Shown here piece after piece: positions 1-10,621 of a DNA stretch of 64,000 bases. The stretch's first letter is position 1; each line of letters begins with the position of its first letter. Both the position numbers and the translations under genes were made by a program. Under the pieces are notes generated by a model, which saw only the letters and a list, made by a program, of their open reading frames with translations, searched no databases and was not told the DNA's origin. The DNA is from Bacteroidales bacterium (lineage in GTDB: Bacteria > Bacteroidota > Bacteroidia > Bacteroidales > GCA-2748055). The stretch lies in assembly GCA_029210585.1 (NCBI GenBank), contig JARGFP010000015.1, positions 1 through 64,000 on the forward strand, in the 5' to 3' direction.

Positions 1-1226
1 AGGTCCCCGTTCTCATCATAGGGCTGGGCCAGGGGCGGAAGGTAGAGGTAATCATAGTATGCAGAACTTGCCTCCCTTGTCTGGAAAGACCGGGCGAGAT
101 AGGTATTACCTCCCACGCTTAGCCAGTCTGTTGCCTTCTGGTCAAAATTCAGCCTGAAGCTCCCGCGCTGGAAGGAGGATTCAGGTCGCAGTCCATCCTG
201 GTCAAAATAACCAAAAGAGGTTGCGATCCTGGTATTTTCATCGCCTCCCCTGATGCTCAGGTTATGTTGCTGCATCATGGCATTGTCGATCACCAGGTCC
301 TCCCAGTTTACAAATTCACCGCTTTCAAATGATTCCAGCATCGCTTCATCCAGGATCACCTCCGGCGGGAAATATTCTCTCCAGTTCGACAACGTATCTA
401 TAAACGGTGCGCTCAGTGCTGCATCAGATCTGAATCCCTGTGTCCTGTATTCCAGCCATTCATCACCCCCGTAGACTTCAAAATTTTTCCAGATCGTCTG
501 CAGTGTGGTGGAGGCATCATAGGTTACCTGCATTTCACCGCTTTTCCCCCGTTTTGTGGTGAGCAGGATCACCCCATTGGAGGCCCTTGCCCCGTAAATG
601 GATTGTGCACTTGCATCTTTCAGCACTTCGACGGATTCAATATCCCTGGCATTGATATCATTGATATTGCCAACAGGTACACCATCCACAATATACAGCG
701 GGGAGTTGCTCCCTGAAAGTGATTTGCGTCCCCGGATGATAATATTGGAAGAACCACCCGGTCTTGCGTTTCCCAGGCTGACTTCAACACCGGCTGCATT
801 TCCCCGGATCATTTCGGCAATATTGGTTGTAGGGACCGCATTCATCTCATCTGCAGTAATGGATGCAACCGAGCCCGTAAGGTCGCTCTTCTTTTGCACA
901 CCATACCCCACCACGACCACTTCATCCAGTCCAAGGTAGTCCGATTCCAGCTGGACATCGATACGGGTCCTTTGTCCCACCGCGACTTCCTTGTCAAGCA
1001 GACCCACAAATGAGTACCTCAGGATGGCATTTCCATCCACCGTGATCGTATAAAACCCGCTGGCATCCGTAATGGTTCCGTTATTGGTACCAAGTTCCAT
1101 TACTGTCACACCAGTCAGTCCCCCCGGATCTTCAGCTGTGGTGACCTTTCCCGTAATGGTTCGTTCCTGACCAAAAATAAAATTACAGGTCAGTAATAAT
1201 ACAAGCGTTGGCAATAACTTTCTCAT
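1..1226 (-). CDS. susC: SusC/RagA-family TonB-dependent outer membrane receptor, N-terminal part (3' end truncated by window edge)
   Basis: My reverse-strand reading from 1226: MRKLLPTLVLLLTCNFIFGQERTITGKVTTAEDPGGLTGVTVMELGTNNGTITDASGFYTI...DEVVVVGYGVQKKSDLTGSV...PLYIVDGVPVGNINDINARDIESVEVLKDASAQSIYGARASNGVILLTTKRGK. This is a signal peptide, a carboxypeptidase-D-like domain and a SusC plug. Open to the window start, so absent from the ORF track. Confidence 0.93.
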   Translation of the reverse strand, partial: MRKLLPTLVLLLTCNFIFGQERTITGKVTTAEDPGGLTGVTVMELGTNNGTITDASGFYTITVDGNAILRYSFVGLLDKEVAVGQRTRIDVQLESDYLGLDEVVVVGYGVQKKSDLTGSVASITADEMNAVPTTNIAEMIRGNAAGVEVSLGNARPGGSSNIIIRGRKSLSGSNSPLYIVDGVPVGNINDINARDIESVEVLKDASAQSIYGARASNGVILLTTKRGKSGEMQVTYDASTTLQTIWKNFEVYGGDEWLEYRTQGFRSDAALSAPFIDTLSNWREYFPPEVILDEAMLESFESGEFVNWEDLVIDNAMMQQHNLSIRGGDENTRIATSFGYFDQDGLRPESSFQRGSFRLNFDQKATDWLSVGGNTYLARSFQTREASSAYYDYLYLPPLAQPYDENGD

Positions 1227-1496
1227 TCAATTTTAGTTTTAGCGTTGTATTAAAGAATGTAGATGAAAAAGAGTAAAAAGCCCACCATACATACTATGAG
1301 CAGAAGCTGTACATAGAAATATTTTTTTTGTTGCTTGTGGCTCATAAGTTGGCTTAATGATCAATTAAAATTATCTAAAAGTCCGTCATCAAAGGTTTTA
1401 AAATAGTTCAACATGGTTTTTGAATTGGTTTTTCATCCTCCAGGCACTCACGCACAGTAAAATAGATCTTTGATGAATCTCTTTTTCGAGAAGCGC

Positions 1497-4400
1497 CTAT
1501 TTGCCTGCATTTTTCCTGAATTCAGTCGGTGTAACGCCAAAATGTTTCCTGAACCTGGTACTGAAATGCTTGGCATTGGAAAAACCTGAGGAATATGCGA
1601 TCTCGGAGATCGATTCTTGTGAATTGATCAGGAGGTTTGCGGCTTTCTTCAGTTTACATACCCTGACGAATTCCTGGATGGTGTACCCGGAGATTGATTT
1701 GATCTTGCGATAGAGCACAGACCTCGACATACCCATCTCCCTGGAGACAGAGACCACATCGAGCTCCGTCTCACCGGACCTGGCTTCAATGACATTGATC
1801 AGTTTATCCAGGAACTTTTCATCCAGCCTGTTTGAGGTAACCTCCTCCGGAACCAGGGTATTGAAACCACTGAATTTTTTCTTCAGCAGCTGCCTTGACT
1901 CCAGCAGGTTCCGTATCGTCAGTTTGAGCACTTCGGGGTTGTAAGGCTTCTTGATGAATGCATCTGCCCCATGATCCAGTCCGGCTATCTGCGTCTCATC
2001 ATCGGTTTTGGCAGTAAGCATGATCACCGGGATGTGCGATGTGGCCAGTTCCGACTTGATTTTTTCTGTGAATTCGATCCCGTTCATCACCGGCATCATC
2101 AGGTCTGTGATGATCAGATCAGGCATATACTTATCGGCCATTGTTAAGCCTTCCCTTCCATTGGGGGCCGCAACAAAATTATATACGTCTCCCTCCTGGT
2201 CCCTGATCATCCTGATGATCGACGGATTGTCTTCCACAATGAGGACAAGCGGCAAGCCTTCACGAAGTTTATCCGGTGCATCAAAAGCACTGAGGAAGAG
2301 TTCGTTTTTAATCTCGGAGCTGTCAATCCGGAGCTGATATCCCTGTGGATTTTCCTGCGTCTTCTCTTCTGCAGTAAAATGTTGTTCACCAGTGGGCAAT
2401 TCCACGTTGAATATGGTCCCTGTTTCCGGGTTGCTGGTCACTCCGATGATTCCCCCGTGTAATTCAACCAATCTTTTGCTGTATGCAAGCCCGATGCCTG
2501 AACCTTTCTGCCGGTTGGAACGCGTTTCATCCTTTCTGCCCGACTGGTAGAAACGGTCAAATATAAGGCCGAGTTCTTCTTCAGGGATACCCTCCCCGGT
2601 ATTAAAAACACTGATAACCACATATTCGACGGTAAGTAGATTTTCACCACTCATTTTTTTCTCCGCAACATGCTCAGAGACCATTTTCCTTTGAACCATA
2701 TCCAGGATAATTCTGATCTGTCCTCCGTCATCAGTAAACTTGAAGGCATTTGAAAGCAGGTTAAACATCACCTTTTCAATCTTTGCCGGATCGAACCAGA
2801 TGTCAGGGATGGGTGATGCAACGTGGAATGTGAAATCAATTCCCCGTTGCTCCGACAATTCAGTGTAATTGTCCTTGATATTCCGGATGAACTCAACAAT
2901 ATTCAGTTTTTCCACTGAAAGCCGTGTCAGCCCGCTTTCTGCTTTCCTGAAATCGAGTAGTTCATTGATCAATCGTAACAACCTGTTAATGTTCTGCCTG
3001 ATAATCTGCCCGGCATCTTCACGCCGGTTCGTGTTTTCATTGTCAAGCAGACTGTCAAGATACCCCCGGATCAGTGTAAGTGGTGTGCGGAATTCATGCG
3101 AAATATTGGTAAAGAACCGGAGCTTCAGTTGGTTCAGTTCCTCCATGTGCTCCTTCTCCCTGCGCTGCATCTCCAGCTCATTTTTCACATTGATCCATGA
3201 GATGATATAGGCCCTGAAAAGCAATAACAGGGAAGTGAGAACGATAGCATAAATAACGAAGGCGACCCACGATTTCCATGGTGGCGGCATCACCCGCAGG
3301 TACACTGCTGCGGCCTGTTCCGACTCAACTCCACTGCTGTTGACTGCTTTCACCATGAATGTGTATCTCCCGGGGTCGAGGTTGGTATAAACTGCCGACT
3401 GGTTTTCAGTGAAATCCGTCCAGTCCCGGTCAAACCTTTCAAGGAAGGTGGCGTATTTTGAATTATCCGAATTGATGAGCCCGATACTTGTAAAATGGAT
3501 GGAAACATTGTTCTGGTCGTGCCTGAGCACGAGCGTATCCTGGAGGAAAAGCTGCTTATTTAGCGGACTGCCTTCTTCACCGATAATGACCGGTTTGTTG
3601 TAGAGGTAAAGGTCCGTCAAAATGACACGCGGGCTGAACCGGTTCTCTTTCAGGCTATCGGGGAAAAAAGCGTTGAATCCCCCTGGTCCTCCAAGGATAA
3701 TGCGCCGGTCACCAGTAATGATTCCTGCATTGGAGTAGAACTGGTTGGATTGCAGACCGTCCGATTCTGAATAAATCCTGAACCTGTTTTGCAGGGGCTG
3801 ATAACGCACCAGCCCGCGATTGGTTGTAATCCAGAATTGCCCGTTGTGGTCCTGGAGGATGCAATTGATCACATTGCCCGGCAATCCGTCAGATGCACTG
3901 ATATGCCTGAAGACTCCGCTCTCAGGTGAAAGAATATTGATCCCCCCTCCTTCGGTCCCGATCCATATGTCACCGTGTTCGTCTTCAAGGAGGGTCAGAA
4001 TCCTGTTGTTGGATAGAGAAGTTGTATCACCCTCCCTTGTCCTGTAGGCACGAAAGGACTTTTCGCCCGGGATAAGTACGTTCAACCCATTATTGGTACC
4101 GATCCAGATCCGGCCTTTCCTGTCTTCCATCAGAACTTTCACAGCATTGTCGAGCAGGTTCATATCCTCCCGGAGATATCTTTCCATCTGATCATTACGC
4201 AGGTTGTACCTGTATACTCCACCCATGGTGGCTATCCAGATTTCGAAGGTCCTGGAAAGCAGCATATCATAAACATGCGCCCGCAGGAGGGAGTTATTTT
4301 CATCTCCAGGATGAGTGAATTTCCTTATCCTGTAGGTATCAAGATCAAGCAGGTTGATCCCGCCGGCAAACGTTCCAACCCAAAGGTTCCCCCTGTGATC

Positions 4401-5672
4401 ATCCATCAGGCTCAGAATGGTATTGGAACTGATCGAGGAACCACCTTCCGGATCGTTTTTAAAGATCCTGAAATCATGCGCGTTGTTGCGAAGCAGGTTG
4501 AGTCCGCCCCTGGTACCAAACCACACACCTCCCCTGCTGTCCTGCAAAATGGAACGCACGTTATTATCAGACAGACTGTTGGGATTATTAACCTCGTGTC
4601 CCACCGGCAGAAAGATCCGGTCATATTCACTGTTGAAACTGATTCCTCCGGCATACGTCCCCACCCAGAGGTTTTTATAATGATCCCTGAAAATGCTGTA
4701 AATACTATTGTTAATGATACTGTAAGGATCATTCGGGTCATTGGTGATTATTTCCATTTCAAAGCTGACCGGGTCCATCAGGACCATGCCACCCCCATCA
4801 GTACCGGCAAGAAGAATACCTTCTTCGCTGAAAGCAAGGTCCCGGACCAGGTCAATCGTGATACTGGAGTTCCCGGAATTGATCAGTGAAAATGCCCCGG
4901 TGTGCTTGTTCAGTTTCAGGATTCCTTCCCCGTCTGTTCCTCCGAACAACCATTCCTCGTTATAGTCAAGCAACACCTGGACGCGCTGCTGTATGTCTTT
5001 CCAGCGTTCCAACACCACCTCACACCTGCCGGTGTTCAGGTGGTACCTGCACAAGCCTTCATAGGCGCCAAACCATAAGGTGGAATCATTCTCGAACATC
5101 AACCCCCTTACCCGGGTCAGCAACAGGCCCGGTAGGTTTTCCGGTTCCGGGACGATTACTTTTACTGAATCGTCTCCCTGCTCCAGTTTCATGATTCCAC
5201 TGGCATTGGTTCCGAACCAGATGTCTCCCCGGCTGTTACCGGTTATTGAAATTATATTTGAAGCATCTGTGTTTTCGTTTCCCAGGGGGTTGCTGTAAAC
5301 ATGAAAATGATCGGTCGCCTGATTATACCTGGCCAGGCCGGACTGCGTCCCGACCCAGATGTTCCCATTCACATCCTTATACAATATATTGATATGGGAA
5401 CTTTTCAGCCCGCCGTCAAACTGGTCATATACCCTGAATCCTGAGCCATCAAATCGGTTCAGGCCATTCCTGGTCGCAATCCAGATAAACCCGACATCAT
5501 CCTCCACGATGTCATATACCACATTGTTCGAAAGTCCATCTTCAGGAAGGATGTGTCTGAAAAACAAGGGATCTCCCAATGGCAATGCCCGGACTGGCAT
5601 TCCAACTGTAAGTACCAGGAATAGCAATATAAAGCGTGAGACAATATTTGCGTGCTTCAGCTGCATGTTCAA
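1497..5672 (-). CDS. Hybrid two-component system (HTCS): periplasmic beta-propeller and Y_Y_Y domain, HisKA/HATPase, receiver, AraC-type HTH
   Basis: 1391 aa. Repeated WFGT/WIGT propeller motifs; NISHEFRTPLTLIRGYL H-box; LIITDLMMPVMNG receiver; C-terminal AraC HTH (ISEIAYSSGFSNAKHFSTRFRKHFGVTPTEFRK). Confidence 0.95.
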   Translation of the reverse strand: MNMQLKHANIVSRFILLFLVLTVGMPVRALPLGDPLFFRHILPEDGLSNNVVYDIVEDDVGFIWIATRNGLNRFDGSGFRVYDQFDGGLKSSHINILYKDVNGNIWVGTQSGLARYNQATDHFHVYSNPLGNENTDASNIISITGNSRGDIWFGTNASGIMKLEQGDDSVKVIVPEPENLPGLLLTRVRGLMFENDSTLWFGAYEGLCRYHLNTGRCEVVLERWKDIQQRVQVLLDYNEEWLFGGTDGEGILKLNKHTGAFSLINSGNSSITIDLVRDLAFSEEGILLAGTDGGGMVLMDPVSFEMEIITNDPNDPYSIINNSIYSIFRDHYKNLWVGTYAGGISFNSEYDRIFLPVGHEVNNPNSLSDNNVRSILQDSRGGVWFGTRGGLNLLRNNAHDFRIFKNDPEGGSSISSNTILSLMDDHRGNLWVGTFAGGINLLDLDTYRIRKFTHPGDENNSLLRAHVYDMLLSRTFEIWIATMGGVYRYNLRNDQMERYLREDMNLLDNAVKVLMEDRKGRIWIGTNNGLNVLIPGEKSFRAYRTREGDTTSLSNNRILTLLEDEHGDIWIGTEGGGINILSPESGVFRHISASDGLPGNVINCILQDHNGQFWITTNRGLVRYQPLQNRFRIYSESDGLQSNQFYSNAGIITGDRRIILGGPGGFNAFFPDSLKENRFSPRVILTDLYLYNKPVIIGEEGSPLNKQLFLQDTLVLRHDQNNVSIHFTSIGLINSDNSKYATFLERFDRDWTDFTENQSAVYTNLDPGRYTFMVKAVNSSGVESEQAAAVYLRVMPPPWKSWVAFVIYAIVLTSLLLLFRAYIISWINVKNELEMQRREKEHMEELNQLKLRFFTNISHEFRTPLTLIRGYLDSLLDNENTNRREDAGQIIRQNINRLLRLINELLDFRKAESGLTRLSVEKLNIVEFIRNIKDNYTELSEQRGIDFTFHVASPIPDIWFDPAKIEKVMFNLLSNAFKFTDDGGQIRIILDMVQRKMVSEHVAEKKMSGENLLTVEYVVISVFNTGEGIPEEELGLIFDRFYQSGRKDETRSNRQKGSGIGLAYSKRLVELHGGIIGVTSNPETGTIFNVELPTGEQHFTAEEKTQENPQGYQLRIDSSEIKNELFLSAFDAPDKLREGLPLVLIVEDNPSIIRMIRDQEGDVYNFVAAPNGREGLTMADKYMPDLIITDLMMPVMNGIEFTEKIKSELATSHIPVIMLTAKTDDETQIAGLDHGADAFIKKPYNPEVLKLTIRNLLESRQLLKKKFSGFNTLVPEEVTSNRLDEKFLDKLINVIEARSGETELDVVSVSREMGMSRSVLYRKIKSISGYTIQEFVRVCKLKKAANLLINSQESISEIAYSSGFSNAKHFSTRFRKHFGVTPTEFRKNAGK

Positions 5673-5700
5673 ATAAAAACAAACGAATCAATTGCACTTT

Positions 5701-8346
5701 TTATTCCTGAACAGTAAAAGGAGTACTGGTATCCAGACTGCCCTGAAGCTTCAAAATATAATATCCGGGATTCAGTCCCATTGCATGGGTTTGCAAACAA
5801 AAATCTATACGGTTCTCATTCACAGCTTCTTTCCCCCTGGCAACTACTTTTCCTTCTGTGTTCAGGATCGACCAGCTAAAGGTACCACTCTCAACATTAT
5901 CAGCAGTAACATTCAGAATATTTCTTGCAGGGTTCGGAAAAAGCCGCACCGGTTGTCGGGGTTTAAATACTTCCAATGCATTATTCAGGGTCTGGTGGAC
6001 GCCGATATTTATCGATCCAGTGAGCGGATTACCATATAAATCTTCTTCAGGCATCCCTTCAACCTGCATACCTGCACCCGTCAGGGGAGAACCGGACTGG
6101 ATCATAAATCCATCCAGGGATTCAATATCTGCAGCAGGTCCGGGATCAACAAAAGCAGGATCAGCCAGAACCTTCTCAGGATCCGGCGGTTCACTTGCTG
6201 TATGGTTGCCATAAAATGCATTATTTGAGAAAACATTGTTCCTGGATTGTCCAAAATCGTAAGTCGGATTGCTTCCGAGACTGTAAAAAACATTGTTGTA
6301 ATAATAAGAGCCATTCGCTGCTGCTCCTGACCATGCACCGTTGTATATCTGGATAATATTATCCAGTGATTCTCCCGTATAAAAAACATTGTTGTAAACG
6401 AAAAGGTTGGTTAATACACCAGATGTCCGCACAATATGGGACGCGTTGTCGACCAGTATATTGTACCTGATGATCGTCCCGTCGTTGAACCTGGGAACCG
6501 ACGTGGTACCACCGGCTCCCCCGGTTGCCACGACCCCGCCGTACCCGTTATGGTGAAGGTAATTGTACTGGATAATGGTGTACTTGGTCCTGAAATCGCT
6601 GTCGATCCCGCGGGCATCAGTGTCACCCTCGTTGTATACCGTATAAGATGCCTCGTTGAACTGGAACAATGCACTGTCGGTATTGAAACAGAATGCTGCA
6701 TTTCCGCTGAGGGTGGTGGCACAATTATAAAAATAATTGTATTCGATCAGCGGCTTATCTGCAACCCTTAGAATCAATCCATTACCTTCTGTGCTCTCTA
6801 TCCGGTTGTTCCGGAAAACCATGTTCCGTGCAGGGACCCAGTTGTCATACGTGTTTTCGCTCAGCTCATCGCCGAATTCAGACAACAGCCCGCGCCGGTC
6901 CCAGCTTGAAGCATTGCTGACACCGGTCCTTCCAAGGTCATGAAAATAACAGTCCTCTATAAACACGGTGTCGAACCAGGTGGGGATTGCATCACCGGTG
7001 ATCTCCATGTAAATACCTCCATAATTCTTGCTGATCTCGCTGAATGACTGGTCGTCAGACACCTGGGCATTGATATCATATATTTCCAGGTTTCTGAATA
7101 TAAAATGATTGACCTCACCCATTTCGTGTGCGTGCACGTAAATGCCTCTCTTATAGACTCCTGACATCCCATCGTCTACTACTTCAAAATTCCTGATCCG
7201 GAGGCCATCCATTTCCCAATAACTTACATTGTCGAAGTGTACCGTATTGCTCTGGTAGGTGCCCGGCCCGTTCAGAAGTGGAGCATCGCCTTCACCGTAT
7301 GTCCCGACCAGGTTTGGGTTCCCGGGTTCTCCTGACCCATGCAGTACCAGCGAACCTGTCCATTCTTCCCCTTTTTTGAAAAGGACCTGGCTTCCCGGCA
7401 GAAAGTGGATCCTGTTCACTACTTCAAAGGTCCTGAAGGGAGAATTCTCCGATGTACCGTCGTTACTGTTGTCACCTCCTGTACCATCAATATAATAGGT
7501 ATACTTGTTGCCGAGGGGTGGTGTGGTCAACTGCACTGCATTTGTCGGTTCTGAACTGCCCAGCCCGTTCACGGCCTTCACCCTGAAATGGTAACTTGTA
7601 GAAGGAACCAGGTCAAAATACGATTTATATTCTGTGTTTGCGGGCACTGTATCATGAACCACGAAATTTACACCGTCAGGACTGCTTTCTATGATATAGA
7701 AAGATTCCTCCTCTGCCTGGTCCGCCCAGGTAAGCTCTGCCTGTTTTGGTGTAAGAACTCTGACCCTCAGGTCGGAGGGTGCCACGGGAATTTGTGTTGC
7801 CTCGGAAATTACGAGTTGAGGTATGTTTGTCCCCGCCTCCTTCGTGGTAAAACGTGTATGGTTGTTCGACTGGAAAGGATCTTCAATACCAACCGAGAGA
7901 AATCCGTCTGTCCCCTGTTTGATAAGATGAGCGGTGACATCCAGGTGGATCCAGGTCCCCTCATCCGCCTTTTTAATGCTTTGCAATAATAAACGTTCTC
8001 CCATCTCCGGTGCATTGCTCCATGTAAGGGTACTCTCCTCCCAGCTATCGGGAATGCTATAGAGACCGATCTGCATGTCATCATGTACATATTCGGTAAA
8101 CAGCTGTATTTCGGCACGCAGGATCTTATCAAGGGAAATACCTGAAACATCAAATTTCAGGTAACCTCTGCGTGTATATTCTTCGCTGGTGGGACTGCTT
8201 TTAACATAAATGCTGTTATCAGCACCAAAATTATCATCTGTGTATGAACCTCCCCTGTCATACGTATCCGCTGTAATAAAAGGTATTTGTGCGCTTATTA
8301 CGCTGGATATCAGTATATAAAAACAAATGAAAGTGATTTTTTTCAT
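5701..8346 (-). CDS. Secreted protein: DNRLRE (CBM96-like) domain, fibronectin type III, right-handed beta-helix (pectate lyase-like), T9SS C-terminal domain
   Basis: Track ORF starts at 8430, but MKKITFICFYILISSVISAQ (start 8346) is the natural signal peptide. DTYDRGGSYTDDNFG...KFDVSGISLDKILRAEIQLF; FN3 (PSDLRVRVLTPKQAELTWADQAEEESFYIIESS); parallel beta-helix-like region; C-term LFPNPARNILNV...GYYILKL. Confidence 0.8.
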   Translation of the reverse strand: MKKITFICFYILISSVISAQIPFITADTYDRGGSYTDDNFGADNSIYVKSSPTSEEYTRRGYLKFDVSGISLDKILRAEIQLFTEYVHDDMQIGLYSIPDSWEESTLTWSNAPEMGERLLLQSIKKADEGTWIHLDVTAHLIKQGTDGFLSVGIEDPFQSNNHTRFTTKEAGTNIPQLVISEATQIPVAPSDLRVRVLTPKQAELTWADQAEEESFYIIESSPDGVNFVVHDTVPANTEYKSYFDLVPSTSYHFRVKAVNGLGSSEPTNAVQLTTPPLGNKYTYYIDGTGGDNSNDGTSENSPFRTFEVVNRIHFLPGSQVLFKKGEEWTGSLVLHGSGEPGNPNLVGTYGEGDAPLLNGPGTYQSNTVHFDNVSYWEMDGLRIRNFEVVDDGMSGVYKRGIYVHAHEMGEVNHFIFRNLEIYDINAQVSDDQSFSEISKNYGGIYMEITGDAIPTWFDTVFIEDCYFHDLGRTGVSNASSWDRRGLLSEFGDELSENTYDNWVPARNMVFRNNRIESTEGNGLILRVADKPLIEYNYFYNCATTLSGNAAFCFNTDSALFQFNEASYTVYNEGDTDARGIDSDFRTKYTIIQYNYLHHNGYGGVVATGGAGGTTSVPRFNDGTIIRYNILVDNASHIVRTSGVLTNLFVYNNVFYTGESLDNIIQIYNGAWSGAAANGSYYYNNVFYSLGSNPTYDFGQSRNNVFSNNAFYGNHTASEPPDPEKVLADPAFVDPGPAADIESLDGFMIQSGSPLTGAGMQVEGMPEEDLYGNPLTGSINIGVHQTLNNALEVFKPRQPVRLFPNPARNILNVTADNVESGTFSWSILNTEGKVVARGKEAVNENRIDFCLQTHAMGLNPGYYILKLQGSLDTSTPFTVQE

Positions 8347-8419
8347 AATTATCATTGATGTTTGTCCTGGTTGAGTCAACCAAAGGATCATGGGTAGGTT
8401 GACTTTACTTTCTTCACTG

Positions 8420-8427
8420 CAAAGGTA
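8420..8427 (-). promoter_or_regulatory. Candidate Bacteroidetes -7 element TACCTTTG upstream of the beta-helix gene
   Basis: Reverse strand reads TACCTTTGCA, matching TAnnTTTG. No clear -33 TTTG at the expected distance. Position fits a start at 8346, not 8430. Confidence 0.5.
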
Positions 8428-8551
8428 CAAAAACTCCCCCCCTCCCTGAAGTCATTTCTGCTTCCTGAAGCGGGGAAGTTTAAAAAATACAGACTGAATG
8501 AATCACACTGGAAAAGAAACGTGTTCATTCCAAGGTTCATTTTATGCCCGT

Positions 8552-10621
8552 TTACCTTACCACTACTCTGAACACCTTGGTATTATTGTCTATCGTCGCT
8601 TTAACAAAGTATACGCCGGCATTGAACTGAGAGCGCATATCCACCTCCTCATTCCACTGGTAATCTTCTATCCTTTTAAGCAATTCACCTGTAATACCAT
8701 ATACGCTTACTACAGCCTGTCCTGTCGACTCCGGACCGCTGATCCGCACCATGCCCTGTGTTGGATTGGGTGACAATACCATCTGAATCGCGGTGGCACC
8801 GGGAACACCAGTTGCATCAACTGTAAAGTTGACCTGGTAGGTCTCCTGCGTAGTGCCATCTTCAGCAGTTACTACCACAGTTGTGGTCCCGGGAAGCTGG
8901 GCTGCGTCATTTACAACATAGGTTGCATTGGCATCTGCCGGAACTGCATCCACGGCGGGAACAGCAGTGGTACCTGCGGGAAGTTCCACATCATAGGTGA
9001 GGTTGCCGGATGCAAAACCGCTGACAGTTGTTCCATCGATGGTCAGGTCACTTAATGTTGCATCGTCATTGAGCGCTACGGTAAAAAGGATCGTATATTG
9101 CTGAACCGCAACACCATCGGGTGCGGTCACAGTGACTGTCGTTGTCCGTTCAGCTTCACTTCCCCTGGGGTCAGTGGCATCTTCCACTTCAATTGTTAAT
9201 GCAACAAGTCCGGATGCTGCAGAAACCGCAGGAATACCCTGGTATCCGGCAGGTAATTCATAAGCATAGGCATAGACTTCGGGACTGAATCCGTCAATGG
9301 TGGTCCCATCCACTTTCAGGTCGTTTAATGAAGCAACGGTTGCTGCTTTACTGATCATCACACCGATGTCATCCACCATTGTCCTGGGTGAAGTGCTGAT
9401 GCCCGAATAGCTGAACCTTATCATGGTCGGAACATAGCTGTTCACCTCAATGGATTGGAAGGCCAGGACATCCGCTGCATCTTCACCAGGATACGACGGT
9501 ATCCTTCCGTCGGACGGCAAATAGGTTTCCAATTCCTGCCAGGTCGCTCCCTGGTCTGTGCTCGTGGAGAGGATCAGTGATTCATCGTCCGTTGTTGAGA
9601 ATTTGGCTGCAAAAGAGACCGTTCCAATGCTAAAATATTCAGGTGAAGTGATCTGCCCTTCCCCGTTGTTGGCGCTGTTGTACATGCGCAACCCGTTGTC
9701 ACCGGGATAAAGTCCGTAGTTACCACGTGAAGAAGAGGCATACAATCCGCCGCTGCTGCTCCAACCTGACGGTCTCCTGGCATCACCGCTTTTTACAAAG
9801 CCTGTTTTCACATAATAAAGCGAACGTGATATCACTACTTTATAGGTTTCGGTCGTTACGCCATCTGCCGCATGGATAGTAAAAACCGCCGTATCCGAGC
9901 CACCGGCTTCAGGAAATGGTTGCCTGGAGAAAGAGGCTGTCGCGGCACTGTTCAGCGGCACCACATCGATGGTGGCAGTATCATTGTATGAGATTGAATC
10001 GTGTGCCACAAAAATATTACTGTTTTCAGCTGTTTCAGAAAAGAGGATATCCTCTTCCGAAACAGTCTGGCAGGAGGACAAGATCATACTGAACCCCGTA
10101 TTATCTGCCGGAACCGCTTTTTTCTTCAGCCAGACATTATCCAGGACAAACGGATAGTCACCGTTGTCTCCACTGTCATTCGCACTTTCAAACCTGATCA
10201 TAACAGGAGTTTGATCAGTGTCGATCACAATCGTATCATGAAGCGTTCCGTCAGGAAGTGCGTCCAGTTCCAGGTAGGTGGTATCCCAGACGGAAGTCCA
10301 GTTCACCCCCTCATCGAAACTCAGGTAAACACTGAATATGGCATCTGTTGCAGCATTGGAAGTTTTTACAGAGAAAAACAATGTATCTGCCCAGGAATAG
10401 GCTATTTCAGTGGTGAGTGTTGAAACCGCATCTCTGAATTTTGCGCCTCTTCCATCTATACCACCGCTTGTGGAAGCCACGCCTTCACCACCGGTTATCC
10501 AGCCGGCGAAGTTATCACTGCTACCTGATTCAAAATCTTCCTGGAAATGGTATTCCTGTGCAAATGCAGCACCGCACAGCAACATTAATCCAGCGACAAT
10601 AAGTGTAAAAGTTTTTTTCAT
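8552..10621 (-). CDS. Secreted protein with tandem cadherin-like beta-sandwich domains and T9SS C-terminal domain
   Basis: MKKTFTLIVAGLMLLCGAAFAQ signal peptide; repeated LNDLKVDGTTIDGFSPEVYAYAYELPAGYQGIPAV / LSDLTIDGTTVSGFASGNLTYDVELPAGTTAVPAV units; C-term LSPNPTQGMVRISG...VYFVKATIDNNTKVFRVVVR. Confidence 0.75.
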   Translation of the reverse strand: MKKTFTLIVAGLMLLCGAAFAQEYHFQEDFESGSSDNFAGWITGGEGVASTSGGIDGRGAKFRDAVSTLTTEIAYSWADTLFFSVKTSNAATDAIFSVYLSFDEGVNWTSVWDTTYLELDALPDGTLHDTIVIDTDQTPVMIRFESANDSGDNGDYPFVLDNVWLKKKAVPADNTGFSMILSSCQTVSEEDILFSETAENSNIFVAHDSISYNDTATIDVVPLNSAATASFSRQPFPEAGGSDTAVFTIHAADGVTTETYKVVISRSLYYVKTGFVKSGDARRPSGWSSSGGLYASSSRGNYGLYPGDNGLRMYNSANNGEGQITSPEYFSIGTVSFAAKFSTTDDESLILSTSTDQGATWQELETYLPSDGRIPSYPGEDAADVLAFQSIEVNSYVPTMIRFSYSGISTSPRTMVDDIGVMISKAATVASLNDLKVDGTTIDGFSPEVYAYAYELPAGYQGIPAVSAASGLVALTIEVEDATDPRGSEAERTTTVTVTAPDGVAVQQYTILFTVALNDDATLSDLTIDGTTVSGFASGNLTYDVELPAGTTAVPAVDAVPADANATYVVNDAAQLPGTTTVVVTAEDGTTQETYQVNFTVDATGVPGATAIQMVLSPNPTQGMVRISGPESTGQAVVSVYGITGELLKRIEDYQWNEEVDMRSQFNAGVYFVKATIDNNTKVFRVVVR

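Noticed and set aside
253-939. Plus-strand ORFs of 73 and 113 aa
   Set aside because: Antisense to the partial susC, which has clear domain content on the minus strand.
4275-4889. 204-aa plus-strand ORF antisense to HTCS1
   Set aside because: Overlaps fully with the well-supported HTCS and has no recognisable domain; shadow ORF.
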